From positions 68,338,716 through 68,402,715 of the forward strand of contig NC_081831.1 of assembly GCF_030867095.1 (NCBI RefSeq): 64,000 nucleotides of DNA. The letters are read 5' to 3'. The notes beneath the pieces were generated by a model. The model was not told the origin of the DNA, made no database searches, and was given only the letters and a program-made list of their open reading frames with translations. Numbering within the stretch: position 1 is the first letter of the stretch; each line of letters starts with the position of its first letter. The translations under genes were made by a program, and so were the position numbers. Positions 9,302 through 21,375 of this stretch are shown here, piece by piece. Source of the stretch: Alligator mississippiensis. Lineage: Eukaryota; Chordata; Crocodylia; Alligatoridae.

Positions 9302-11289
9302 AGTATCTTCTGGAATTTTACATTAAATAGGCTCTTAAAATGAAACATGAATGACTGAACAAATATTACTGAAAAACACAGTTTTGTTTAGGAAAAGTAG
9401 GATCTCTGTAATATTTTTTTCAATAATTCTCTGTTACAAAATGTAAAATAATAGTGTAGTGAAGAATCATAGTGTCTTAAAACTAGATTAAATTTGCAGG
9501 CTAGTGGTAATTAATGGCTTTAATAGCTGTTCACAGCTAACTAGTACATGTATACTGTACACCTATGTGATACAATATGCGTGGCAAAAAATTGCATACT
9601 TTGGACCCTTGACTGTTTAAAATGGGATTAATTAAAAACAACCAGTTCCTTATTTCATATTTTCCCCCCTTATGCACACTTCCTTCTTCCTATATATTTC
9701 CTTCTTTTTCTCAAGCATCATTCAAGAATCTCATAACAAGTTGTTAAACAATGAATCCTCACTAGTCTTTCTAAACAAGTCTTGTGGGATCATAAGGCCA
9801 TCAATTTGAGTGAAGATTAATTTAGCTCAGGGGCCTATTTCTTACCGATATTGTAAAGTCATCCTGTCCCTGCAAAAATGGGTTTTAAATGCTACCACAT
9901 CTGTCCAAGTAGAGGTATCTGACTAGATGTGAAATGCACAAAGTAAATAAACTGGAAAAATAGCAAATGCACTTTCCCCTTCTTCCTCAGCATATTTTAA
10001 ATTTAGGTGCTTTGTGTAACAGTAGTGGGTAGACTATTTCAGACACAAATCTAATTTTTGAGCAATTGTAGCCTCTTAAAATTCTTGGAGCCAAATTATG
10101 TTGTCTATAGCCTCACTGAAGGCGGTATATACATGGCTATAGCATGTATATAGCCTCACTGAAGGTGGTATGAGGTGCTCAGGTGTGCTAAAAATAGAGA
10201 TGGCCTATACAGTGTTGCTAAGCTTTGAGTTATTCCTTGTTATTCAACATTTTATTCACATGCTTCATTTACAAGGGTAAAGGCTATTTTAACTAAGGCA
10301 TGATGTTATACCACACAGTAACATGGGTTTTCAGTATGGACTTATCATGGATATGCATCTTTCAAAGCTTGGAGTGCATTTTTTTCCCTTAAAAGCCAGA
10401 TGGTGAATTATCTGAATCTCTCCAATTATCTTCAATGGAAGTTGTCTCTGTAAATGCCAAGATTGAAAGTCTTATTAATGTTTTCGGCAATTGACAATGA
10501 ATTTCCATCTCAGCCTTGAAGACATACCTTGGAGACTTTCTTTGTGTATTGGTCATTTGTGACTGTTTGTTTTTAATCGGATCTGATTTTGAGCAATTGC
10601 TCTGTCCATTGCTTTAATGAGAATAAAAGGGTCTATGGAAGGGTGATAGCGAAGAGCATTTAAACATAGCTCGGCAGTGACTAGGGCAGGGTGACCAGGG
10701 AAGCTGCCAGGAGGCGGGGGAAAGGCAGAGGGCTGATTTTGGGGGGCTGGGACTAGAAGAAAAACACTGCTTCCACAACTGCACGATCACATCAGCAGCA
10801 ATTGGAAGTTGCCACTGCCATTGCCACTGCCGCTGTGTGGGGCAGCTGCCCTAGGCACCTGTTGGTCATTACGCCTCTGTATTTAGGAATGATATCTGCT
10901 CAAGAAACTGAGTAGAGCAACCTATGTCTAGGTCACTGCAATCACACTTGCTACTTAGGGAGGAACTGGATCTACTAGTTGTGTTTCTGGCTCATATAAA
11001 CTATGGACTGACACCATGGCTGAATCGGCTAGCTTTGCTGATATGGGAAGGTGGAATGTGTCTTATTTTCTGGTGTTTATTTTCATTGAAAAGTTGCCTA
11101 TGCTTCCCATTTATTATACCCTTGTTAGACAATTTACTAGGTAAGGCATAAACTGAATCTTAAGAGAAGCATCCCTATTAGTTTCTGAGGAAGCTAGAAT
11201 GTTTGACAAAGAGCTGCAAAAGTGCTTCTTTCTTTCAGTCCTAGAAGTCCTTGAGAATCTTTATTGAGCAGATTAAGCAAGTGGACAAT
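9302..11289. other. Intron stretch with a small tandem duplication
   Basis: AT-rich sequence without exons. A 22-bp unit containing ATAGCCTCACTGAAGG occurs twice (about 10106 and 10149). A G+C-richer patch at 10675-10880, ending GTCATTACGCCTCTG, may be a decayed DNA-transposon end. The short plus-strand frame at 10924-11151 has no splice or coding support. Confidence 0.4.
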
Positions 11290-12110
11290 GTGTTAAACTG
11301 TAGCTGTATTGGTCAACAGGCAAAAGGAATTTGAACCTGTGGCAGAGGTGATATCTTTTATTAGACCAACTAGATATTTGCAAAAAAAACCCCAACTTTA
11401 TTTGCAAGCTTTCGGGGACACGCACCCTTTTTCAGGCATAGGAGAATGCAAAGATTGTAAAATTTATTCTAGGTGGAAATGAAAATTTATATTTCACAGG
11501 AGAGCTGAAGGTGTTGTAAGATCTCCTGGTTGGAATAGTTCATTTTGTGTAAATTAGGGTCAGATAAAAATTAGAACAGTCTTTTTACTTTTACATCCTG
11601 TTTGCCACCAGGCAACTTCAAATTATATTTCCTTCTGATTCCTTGTGCCTATAGACCAATACGTCTACAACCTGTATCCCTGAAACATGAAAGATATTGA
11701 ATTTAGCCATTATTTTAACTGAAAACTTCACAATTTTACAAAAAGGAAGCAAAATTGACCACCTGGAAACCTGAAGGCTGATGCCTTGCTCCTGCCTCTT
11801 GTTTTAGCTAAATTTGCATTTTTGCAGAGCTCTGAAGCACCTCAACACAAGTAATTCCTTCCCAAGAGAGCATTCCATCTCCCCACTCTCCTGTGAAATG
11901 TGAAACATCATAACCTGAAAGAAACATGATTCTACATCCTGCTTGCCACCACAACTTTGAGGTAAAAAGAGTAGGAGTCATTTTACAATCTTTGTGTTCT
12001 CCTATGCCTAAAGAAGAGTGACTGTGCCTGAAAGCTTGCAAATAAAGAATTTTTTTTGCAAATATCTAGTTGGGCATGTCTGCTACAAGTTCTGATTCCT
12101 CAAACTGCAC
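11290..12110. mobile_element. Family A element, long copy
   Basis: Seen: the left part has GATATCTTTTATTAGACCAACTA and GCAAGCTTTCGGGGACACG (about 11350-11425). The right part carries the inverted counterparts GCCTGAAAGCTTGCAAATAAAG and AAATATCTAGTTGGGC (about 12025-12075). A motif containing ACATCCTG then TTGCCACCA occurs twice inside (about 11595 and 11935), suggesting a rearranged interior. Confidence 0.5.
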
Positions 12111-12251
12111 AGGGCACTTATCCTGATTTGAAAGCATTTGTGGAATAAGTCTAACTTGCCAGGTACCTATAGTATTGTGATTTATTTTTGCAAATGACCT
12201 AAGATAACTTGTCACATAACATCTTCCATGACCATCAGGGTTCTTTAGTCA

Positions 12252-13484
12252 GGGATGAACAGTTATTTTGACTGGAGGTCCACTTAATGAGTTTAGGTGA
12301 GCTGTCGAGAGCCATGCGCATAAAGTCTTTCAAAAGAGATCATTTTAACAAATTATAGATTTAAAAAAAAATTGTATACTAAAAATCAAACATACTATAA
12401 CATTTTTAATTTTATTTCAAAAAATAATTTTTATCCTGATTTTACTTGTGGTTCTGGGGTTTTTTTTGGTTTTTGGGGGTTTTTGGGGTTTTTTTTTTTT
12501 TCCAGTAGCATATATAGAGGCGATTGCATAATAGCTCAAAATAAAGACTTACTCTTGTATACTGTGTGGGTGGGGGGAAATAAGTATGTATGTATGGGGT
12601 GCTGTCCATGTGCTAGGTCCTGGGAGCCGGCCAGGGGTGAGGGGAGGGAGCAGGAGATATAGGCAGTAGAGCTTGCCTGGGCAGTGCAGTGCAGGTACAA
12701 ATGGGGGTCAGCCGCCATCCAGCCTGCGGCTGCCCCTTTGGTGCTCGGCATGGGGCCAAAATCCACCTGGGGCAGCCCGTGCCATGCTTTCACTTGCACT
12801 GCCACAGTCCCAGCCCTGGCCAGCGTGCAGAGCTTCCCAGCAGGACTGCTTCTGGTGTGATTGTAGCCCCCGCGGGTACTGCTCTGCTCCCCGACCAGCA
12901 GCTACTCCTCCTCCTGCCCCTGACATGTCACTGAGCATCAGGTAATGCTAGAAAGCAATGACAGCCGTGGAGATGTGCACTAGGTATGACACACCTAGCC
13001 AGGCCACGGAGAAGCTGCAGCTGGGTGGTTTCTGCCTCAGTGCGTGGAGCTTCAGTTCCTGCCAAGCTGGAGCTAGATCTCTGGGGCTGAAGCCCCATGT
13101 GCTGGGGTAGGAGCTGCCTAGCTGCAGCTTTCCCCCGCTTCCCCCCCATGGGTGTCTGGTACTGAGTGTGTGTCTCAATGGCCACTGTTGCTTCCCAGCA
13201 TTACCTGCTGCCCAGAGCAGCACAGTAAGGGCAGGAGGAGGAGCTATTGGTGGAGAGGGGATCTGCCCTGGGAGCAGCCTGGACAGAAACCTGTGTGTGC
13301 AGTCCAGGGCCAGGGCAGTGTGGGTGTGGGCAAGAGCAGTTGGGGCTTGGCCCCATGTGGAGTGCTGCAGGGGCAGCCATGGGCTAGATCCAGTCAGTTG
13401 GTGGTGCCTGACTGCAGGCCAGATCCAATCAGTTGGTGGACCAGATCCAGCCCTCGGGCTGTATTTTTGTCCACCTCTGTTAAG
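12252..13484. mobile_element. hAT-like non-autonomous element, 1.2 kb
   Basis: Seen: ends CAGGGATGAACA and TGTCCACCTCTG are imperfect inverted repeats (the second reversed is CAGAGGTGGACA). The first ~300 bp are AT-rich, the remainder GC-rich. A G/T-rich run lies at 12455-12502. The left end matches, in reverse, the end of the element finishing at 59425. I could not find a convincing 8-bp duplication, so the boundaries are less firm than for other hAT copies. Confidence 0.55.
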
Positions 13485-15410
13485 CTGACATTTGCTGGAG
13501 ATGAACAGTTTTTTTTGTTTTGTTTTTTGGGGGGCAGGGGTTGGGAGGGGGTCATACTAAGGATGACAGTAAAAGTTTCAGCTGTATTTTGACTTGGATA
13601 AAGGCAATCTGGGAATGTCTAATCTGACTCCAGGCTGCACCAAAAAGGACCTCAGTGAAGCATGGCAGACATGTTCTGTGCACACTGAACCCTAAAACAG
13701 GTGCATCTGCCCATAGAGCAATGCTGGGTGTTGCATTAATTATGTTGGAAGATAGTGCGAATAGTCCCAATGTTCACATCATGGGTTGTAATTATTATGG
13801 GAGATCTGTTTTGTTTTCCTTGTATGTAGTAGTAGCATCCTGAGAAATGCAAATAAAGATAATTTAAAATTAAGTAATAAGTAGTAGAGCTTTCATATGA
13901 TGCTAATTCTCTGCTAAGTGCCAAGACGTGCAGAATTTCATGGAAGTTTTACTTGGTACAACATATTCATTTTTTAGTATAGAACAAAGAAACATTTATA
14001 TGCAGAATATTTTCTGGATGTTAAAGATAACCAAGTGTTGAAAATGTGGCATTTCATTTGGCACTTGGATAATGAAAGATTAAGAATTTCTTCAAAACAA
14101 CAACCCACAGGACTTCAGCTGGCTGCCTCTGTAACGTAGTGTAGAAGCTATTTGGGTCACGTCCCTTTTGACATCCATGCATGGAGCAGCCACCATGTGT
14201 GGTGCAGGGAACCTTTTTTCCCCATATTTCCCTAAACAAGGCCACCTGTATTGCTAACCTTTGCATTCCATGAACTTTAGAACTGGGGGTATCTAGCACT
14301 AGCAAGGGTGAAGTCTCCAAAAGGTTTTAGTGTGGTGTCATAGCCACTTTATTTTATACACAAACACAACTTTATGGCTATGAGGCTAGCCCCTTCTCCA
14401 GTCTGTCACCAGTAGATAGCAGCAGAAGAGGCAAGCACTGAAGCTTATGGATTTTCCAAGGTGCCTGAAAAGAAAATTTACCTGATTCCTGTTAGTTTTT
14501 ACAAGGGTCATATTCATCAAGGTAGGTAAGCATGCACCTGTTTAACTTCAGGCATGGCACCAATCCTACTAAGTGCTTTGCTGAACTGGGGCCAGAGCTT
14601 TTAGTTTAAGTAGTAAAAATTGAAATGACTTTTGTGAGTTTGTACTGCAGCTCACTGGGAAAGCACAGGATATTTTAGAGCCACTGAAGTGCAGGCCTGA
14701 TCTATGCTACATAGTTTTGCTGGCAAAACATGAACTCTTCTGGCAAAGCTGCGAAGTGTATCCACTCGCAGTTCCTCTGTGGTAAGAGAGTTCCTTCCAT
14801 TTGTTGGTAAAGCTGCACCCACTCTGGAAGAGGAAGGGCTTCTGCCACCATGGAAAGCCACCAGAAGGAGCATGTAGACACACCTGTGCTGCAGCCCCCT
14901 TAACAACTGATGCCTCCCTAGGTTACACTGTGCAGCTGCTGCAGTGGAGCTGAGGAGAGTGGTCAGGAGCTGCACAAGTGAGGATGTGCTCTGGGGCTGG
15001 TCTGCTGCCAGAATGTTTGGAACACAGACAAGTCCTTAGTCTAGTTACTGAGGGCATTTGCACTGAAAGTACCTCTGCAACAGCAAAACCCTTCTTTCTG
15101 CTGTCAGAATTCAACCACCTTTGCTAGGTGGAGTTAAGGCTTCTGTGGAGAGCTGGAAGAAGGTGCCTGTAGACACTCCTGTGCCTTCTGCCAGCTGCTG
15201 CAGTCTGTTCAGCTTTTCTGATGGTACCAACAGACCTCTAAGTTTTGGTTCCTAGGGGTCTGACACTGACCCCTTCATGCTGGAATTGGGTTCCAGGGGC
15301 CGGCATTTCTCCTTTATGTCTCTGCTTGCATCAGGATTGATGCCTACCAGCCTGATGCCATCTCAATGCTAGGATGGGGCCTGGCGCCACACCACCCTGC
15401 CCTGCGCACT
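13485..15410. other. Intron stretch, nothing firmly assigned
   Basis: No exon was found. Region 14640-15210 is moderately GC-rich and resembles decayed repeat DNA, but I cannot name it. Short minus-strand frames at 14054-14320 and 14652-14975 lack splice sites and coding character. Confidence 0.35.
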
Positions 15411-15488
15411 GGGGTTAGGCGCTGCATCCAGTGTACAGGGACCCCTGCAAACTAGATGACACAATAGGCCAGAGGTTGAGCAGCCCTG
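15411..15488. mobile_element. hAT-like 3' end fragment
   Basis: Seen: the terminus GCCAGAGGTTGAGCAGCCCTG is followed by ATCTAGAC, which fits the hAT TCTAGA target preference. The left end was not found. Confidence 0.4.
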
Positions 15489-15566
15489 ATCTAGACTTGT
15501 TTAAGACAGTACAGCCTTGGCTTCCTATCCATGCCTGAGTAGAGTGACCTTGTAGGTGACATTTAT

Positions 15567-15650
15567 AGAATCACAGAAGAGTAGGGTTAGAAGGGACTGC
15601 AGGAGGTCATCTAGTTCAGCCCCCTGTCTTGATGCAGCTGTGTGGATTAG
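15567..15650 (-). mobile_element. CR1 3' tail fragment, second subfamily
   Basis: Seen: ATAGAATCACAGAAGAG then GGTTAGAAGGGACTGCAGGAGG and CATCTAGTTCAGCCCC is the recognisable 3' end of a CR1 subfamily, in reverse orientation. Only about 85 bp remain. 15651-16492 shows nothing assignable. Confidence 0.75.
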
Positions 15651-17431
15651 GGACACATTTATTTTTTACCGTTACAGGATGTCACCAAGCTTAGCAAAGT
15701 GTATCTTGCAAACATGTTGAAATCCTCCAATGGAAGGTGCTGTGCCCAAGGAAAGGATTGTGAGTTGCATTGTGGGCTTTTACAAAGCTGCCTGAACAGC
15801 TAAAGATTTACATTTTGTTTCCAAAAGGGAAGGGTATGGGGAAATGGGCGTCCTTCAGGGATTCTAATCAGTTTTAAAAAAGAAAGCAAACTGTGATGTA
15901 TGAGTTTTCTTTGGTATTTTGCCCTTCAGTTTCTGCCTGAAAACAAACCAGTTGGGAGCATATTTGAAACTTATTACATAGAGGATGTGTTTTTTCCGAT
16001 GCGGGTCAGAATTTTGTGCATGGGAAACTTAACCAAGCTTAGGACTATAAACTGAGCATTTTGGCTCTTTATACTTGAGAGTTGTCCAGCCATCTATTTT
16101 GGTCATTCCAGGCATCTAATGCCAATTTTTTTAATACTAGATACACAAGATAATAAACAATCAAGGAATTATGATAGTAAAATGTTCCTGGTCCTAGAAA
16201 CTGTTACTCTGTCAAGCTAATATGACTCATTTTGTGGTCCTTTGTCACAAGAAAACAGGGCAATTCTTCTGTTTCAGAGAAGTTGAAAAGACCACAACAT
16301 GTCAGCATGCTTTTGACACTGGATTCCTATCTGAAGTCTCTGGGTTTATCTTGTGAATCATGTGCAGGTGTTTGTACACCTAATAGTGCTTATATTGCAG
16401 CACCCTTAAGAGGGATCTCATGACACCCTAGAGTTGCAAAGCACTGGCTTAGGGACTGTTTTGCATTGGTACTTAAGGCCATCTTGGGAGTACATAGATT
16501 CATAGATGTTCGGGTCGGAAGGGACCTCAATAGATCATCGAGTCCGACCCCCTGCATAGGCAGGAAAGAGTGCTGGGTCTAGATGACCCCAGCTAGATGC
16601 TTATCTAAATTCCTCTTGAAGACCCCCAGGGTAGGGGAGAGCACCACCTCCCTTGGGAGCCCGTTCCAGACCTTGGCCACTCGAACTGTGAAGAAGTTCT
16701 TCCTAATGTCCAATCTAAATCTGCTCTCTGCTAGCTTGCGGCCATTATTTCTTGTAACCCCCGGGGGCGCCTTGGTGAATAAAACCTCACCAATTCCCTT
16801 CTGTGCCCCCGTGATGAACTTATAGGCAGCCACAAGGTCGCCTCTCAACCTTCTCTTGCGGAGGCTGAAAAGGTCCATGTTCTCTAGTCTCTCCTCGTAG
16901 GGCTTGGTCTGCAAGCCCGTAACCATACGAGTGGCCCTTCTCTGGACTCTCTCCAGGTTATCCACATCTCTCATGAAGTGCGGTGCCCAGAATTGCACGC
17001 AGTACTCCAACTGCGGTCTGACCAGCGCCCTATAGAGGGAAAGCATCACCTCCTTGGATCTATTTGTCATGCATCTGCTGATGCACGATAAAGTGCCATT
17101 AGCTTTTCTGATGGCTTCGTCACACTGCCAACTCATGTTCATCTTGGAGTCCCCTAGGACTCCAAGATCCCTTTCCACTTCTGTGCCACCCAGCAGGTCA
17201 TTCCCTAGGCTGTAGGTATGCTGGACATTTTTCCTCCCTAGGTGCAGCACTTTGCATTTCTCCTTGTTGGACTGCATTCTGTTGTTTTCTGCCCACTTGT
17301 CCAACCTGTCCAGGTCTGCTTGCAGCTGTTCCCTGCCCTCCGACGTGTCCACTTCTCCCTATAGCTTTGTGTCATCCGCAAACTTGGACAGAGTACATTT
17401 CACTCCCTCGTCCAAGTCGCCGATGAAGACA

Positions 17432-18056
17432 TTAAAGAGTATCGGTCCAAGGACTGACACCCTGTGGGACCCCACTGCCCACACCCTTCCAGGTTGAAAC
17501 CGACACATCCACCACAACTCTCTGGGTGCGACCCTCTAGCCAATTAGCCACCCGTCGGACTGTGTAGTCATCCAAGTCACAGCCTCTTAACTTGTTCACC
17601 AGTATGGGGTGGGATACTGTATCGAAGGCCTTACTGAAGTCTAAGTATACGACATCCACCCTTACTCCTGTGTCCAGGCTTTTCATAACCTGGTCATAAA
17701 AAGAGACTAGATTAGTCAGGCACGATCTGCCTGCTACGAACCCGTGCTGGTTTTCCCTCAGCATAATTTGTCCTGCCGGGCTCTCGCAAATGTGAGCCTT
17801 GATAATTTTTTTCAAAGATTTTGCCAAGGATGGAGGTGAGACTAACTGACCTATAGTTGCCCGGGTCCTCCTTCCTCCCCTTCTTGAAAATGGGGACCAC
17901 ATTGGCCCTTTTCCAGTCCTCCGGGACTTTGCCCATGCGCCACGAACGTTCAAATATTCCCACCAGTGACTTTGCAATAATGTCGGCCAGTGCCTTCAGC
18001 ACCCTCGGATGGAGCTCATCCGGGCCTGCCGACTTAAAGGCATCCAGTTCTTCCAA
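17432..18056 (-). pseudogene. CR1 reverse transcriptase remnant
   Basis: Two overlapping frames together cover the N-terminal RT region (MEELDAFKSAGPDELHPRVLK onwards) and the palm motifs YLDFSKAFDTVSH and SGVPQG. They are in different frames, so at least one frameshift separates them; another follows SGVPQG. The domain would reverse-transcribe CR1 RNA at a nicked target, but no intact protein can be made from this copy. Confidence 0.88.
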
Positions 18057-18750
18057 GTGACTCTACACCATCTCAGGGTCTACGCATGGAAGTCTGGCGC
18101 CTTGCTGCTGCCTCTCTACAATCCCAGTGAGAGACTTGTCGTGCCCCTCGCTTAGGAACACTGAGGCAACGAACTCGTTGAGGAGTTCAGCCTTGTCCCC
18201 CCTGTCCGTCACCAATTATTTCTGCCCGTTTAGCAGGGGTCCTATTCCTCCCTGGGCCTTCTTTTTGCTCCCTATATATCTAAAAAAACAATTTCTTGTT
18301 GTCCTTTACTTGGGATGCCATCCTCAGCTCCATGGTAGCTTTGGCCCGTCTAACTGCCTCCCTACAAGCGCGAGCAGAGGAGGTATATTCATCTTTGGTG
18401 ATGTCTCCCTGTTTCCACTTTTTATGTGCTCCCCTTTTGGCCCTTAGGCTGCCCTGGATTTCTCTGGTCAGCCAGGGAAGCCTCCTGGCCCCTTTCCCTC
18501 TTTTGCCTCGCTCGGGGATCGTCTTGCTTTGTGCCTGAAGGATCGTTTCCTTAAGGCACAGCCACCCTTCTTGGGCTCCCATCCCTTCAAAACTCCTACT
18601 CTGCAGTGCATCCTTGACTAATCGCCTGAGTTCATTGAGATCAGCTTTTCAAAAGTCTAGCACTTTCACCCTACTAGTTACCTTACCCACTCGACGTCTT
18701 ATGTTGAATTCTATTATTAGGTGATCACTGTCCCCCAAATGGCTACCGAT

Positions 18751-19080
18751 CTAGAGGTCCCCTACCATGTCATCCCCCATTGTCAATACCAGATCCAGTA
18801 TGGCATTCCCCCTAGTGGGACCATGTACCTCCTGTGTCAGGTGGAGGTCCTGTACACAGGTTAGAAACCTGCGTGAGCGATGGGACCTTGCCGTCTGCGT
18901 CTCCCAGCAGATGTCTGGGTAGTTTAGGTCCCCCATGACTACCGCCTCTTTAGCTTTTATGGTCTCCGAGAGCTGCCTCAGGAGCCCTGAATCTGTTTCT
19001 TCCCCTTGGTGTGGGGGTCTGTAGCAGACCCCTACCACTAAATTCCTTTCTCCTTGCCCCCCATGTAGCCTAACCCACAA
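18751..19080 (-). pseudogene. CR1 endonuclease domain remnant
   Basis: The frame contains VGVCYRPPHQG and VVMGDLNYPDICWE, the core of the apurinic-type endonuclease of CR1 ORF2. The catalytic N-terminal part is cut off near 19167, where similarity ends. Continuous for 109 codons but not connected in frame to the RT. Confidence 0.85.
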
Positions 19081-19167
19081 TCCTTCTACTTCCTCATCCT
19101 TCGATTCCGTCTTGATGAGGGTTGATGTATGTTGCTCATTGACATAGAGCGCAACCCCTCCCCCTTA

Positions 19168-19426
19168 GCTGCACTGTAAACCTTTTACTATTTCATCTTT
19201 TGTCAGATGCTGGGAGGCTTGTCACAGGCATGCTGTGTGTGTAATGTACCAGCATCCTGTATATGAGTGAAAGTAATGTTGCCTAAACAAAGAGTATCAG
19301 CAATGTTGAAGGACTTACTGCTGCTCCCAACTATAGAGGTTCTTCCTCAGCTCAGGTGGTAAAGGCCTAGGTTCTGAGTGCTGGAGATTAATAGTGTTCA
19401 TCTTGACTCCCCACATTTGTATGGCT
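19168..19426. other. Intron stretch between CR1 and nested LTRs
   Basis: Nothing recognised; no exon signals. Confidence 0.35.
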
Positions 19427-19431
19427 TCATA

Positions 19432-21370
19432 TGTGACAGGGAACCTTTAGTGCCTGTCACTTTAAGGGCCTGAGCAGCCTGCAGGTGACTGCAGTGCCAA
19501 TCAGGAGTGTTGCATGAACAGCAGGAGGCTGTCTGATTGGGGGAGGGCCTAGCTGCTAGAGAATAAGAGCACACCCTAAGCAGTAGAGCCAGCAGTTGCT
19601 GCAGGGAGCCAGAGGGATAACATCACCCAGCTGGACCTGCTGCTTCCAGAACGCCAGGAGGGTCAGGGGAAGAACTATGGAGATGGAGGAGGTTCTTGGT
19701 CCTGAGGCATGACCTGAAACTACACCCTGCTAGGGTTGGGTGGTATGGTGGGGTTGCTTGTATTAGGGCAGCTTCCAGGGAATGCCACACCTGTGGCTCC
19801 CTGGTGAAGGGCGAGTCTGGGGTGCCAGAAAGCCTCAGTCACCACTGCCTTGCGGGTACCCCATGGAGGGGAAAAGCTAGGGAAACACACCCTGACAGAA
19901 AAGTACAGGGTTCCAGGCCCACTGAGTGGGGCCTAGGGTGGAACCCAGGCCCATTGAGTGGCACCTGAGGCAGGGTCCAGGCATGTCAACAGACACCAGA
20001 GTCCTGAGTGATGTAGGCTGAGAGTGGGGTCCAGACAGTCTATGGACACCTGAGATTCACAGGGCATAAGGCCCCATAGTCGCAGTGAGGGGGCAGAATT
20101 GTGGCCCCAGTGAGGGGGCGTATTGCGAGTAGCAGGCCACATAGAGTAGGGCATGCACGGGGGGCCTGAAGGGCTGTGCATGGCGGCGTAGAGTAGGGAC
20201 CCGGATAGGCAGGCATGAAGGGCTTTGCAGGGGTACTCAGAGTAGGGTCTGAGTGAGGGGTCTGAAGGACTGCACATAGGCTGGCCCCAATAATTCAATA
20301 ACACAAGCTCCAGTGAGGGGGCATGTGATCAAGGTAATTGTCCAGACATGTGAGGCCTAGTTTAGGCCAGAGGCCGAGTGCAGCCCAGCAATGGGGCCGG
20401 GGGAATAATACTGGATAGTGATTTTTTGGATGCCGTCTGTGAGGCATGGGACACAATAAAAGGGAGGTTCAGAGCAGCGTATAGCACCCTAAGCATCAGG
20501 ACATACAATGGACAGCCTCCTGCATTGTTACATCTGGTATCATTACATCAAGGCATGGCAGGTTGTCATGACCCAAAGGGTATGATTTTGTGTGTGCTTC
20601 GGCACTGCAGAATTATTTCCCGCCACATGGAGCTTTCTTTGCACGGTGCAATTCTCAGTTGCATAGAGAAAACCCCGGTGCAAAGGAGTTCCCGCCACCT
20701 GTATGTAAATTTGTGTCCCATTATTGGCTGTTTCTAAATTATTCCCATGTGGCGGCTAGCGATTGGCTTGCTAGCCATATAAGAGGCTTGAGCAGTTTCT
20801 GCCCAAGTTGGAGGACTTCACATCCATCTCGTGAAGAACTCTAAGTGCGCTGTGGAGCCTAACAAACTCTGCGTGTGCCTTAGAGGAGGATACAGGGGCC
20901 TGATCAATCTCTAGCCTCTCCCCGTCGCTGCACGATCCCTCAATGTACCCTACCCTGCGCGCTTGTGGAGAGTCACCTTTCGGACTCTCATTTTGGTCGG
21001 TCCACGGAGCCTAGCAAACTCCATGAGTGGTATCCAGAGCTCTGTTCGTGTTCATTTAGCGGAGCCTAGCAAACTCCGCTCATGTGTCTTCAGTGGAGCC
21101 TAGCAAACTCCACGTGTGTGTTTTTTTTTTTGTAACTGCAACTCAAGAACGTTTTCCTGCCTGCACTGCGACCACCTACAGTGTAAGTAAAATAATCTTT
21201 AATCAACCTCTACGTGTCAGTGCCTAATTCTAGTTCGCCGTGCCGACCCTTTCCCCGGCCCATGTGCCCGGGCTGCTGGCCACAGCCCCTTGGCCCTGAC
21301 ACAGGTGAGGCAGGGCAGACTGTCCTAGAGAAGCTGACATTGTGACTGGCCTCGACAGCCTCCTGTCACA
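19432..21370. mobile_element. Solo LTR (about 1.2 kb) split by a second solo LTR
   Basis: Seen: starts TGTGACAGG and ends CCTGTCACA, a perfect 9-bp inverted terminus. Flanked by TCATA on both sides (19427-19431 and 21371-21375), a 5-bp target duplication. Removing the inner 738-bp LTR and one copy of its duplication leaves about 1.2 kb without gag, pol or internal region, as expected for a solo LTR from recombination. Family not identified; orientation uncertain. Confidence 0.7.
20564..21301 (+). mobile_element. Solo LTR nested in the older LTR
   Basis: Seen: starts TGTCATGACCC and ends CTGACA, with CAGGT duplicated on both sides (20559-20563 and 21302-21306). 738 bp. Several blocks match the LTRs at 31358-34987 in reverse orientation: GGAGTTCCCGCCA, a GCTAGCGATTGGCTTGCTAGC block, a GTAAGTAAA...AATC block and GTGCCCGGGCTGCTGGCCAC. 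It is therefore a solo LTR of a related family, plus strand. It contains several near-repeats of GGAGCCTAACAAACTC (20850-21115). Confidence 0.78.
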
Positions 21371-21375
21371 TCATA

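Larger units (their letters stand above)
16493..19167 (-). mobile_element. CR1 LINE, 2.7 kb, 5'-truncated, coding capacity broken
   Basis: Seen in order on the minus strand: an AP-endonuclease remnant (18751-19080, with VGVCYRPP and VVMGDLNYPDICW), a linker (18280-18582), the reverse transcriptase (17432-18056, with YLDFSKAFDTVSH and SGVPQG), and the C-terminal part (16579-17352, with RRATRMVTGLQTKPYEERL). The catalytic FADD motif is present at 17371-17382. Lesions include a frameshift just after SGVPQG and an in-frame TAG at 17361-17359, one codon past FADDTK-L. The 3' end carries the TTCTATGA-type tail at 16493. Full-length CR1 is about 4.5 kb, so the 5' end is missing. Confidence 0.92.

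Noticed and set aside
12244-13492. Clean 8-bp duplication around the 1.2-kb hAT-like element
   Set aside because: TCTTTAGT on the left and TTAAGCTG on the right do not match; I kept the element at reduced confidence.
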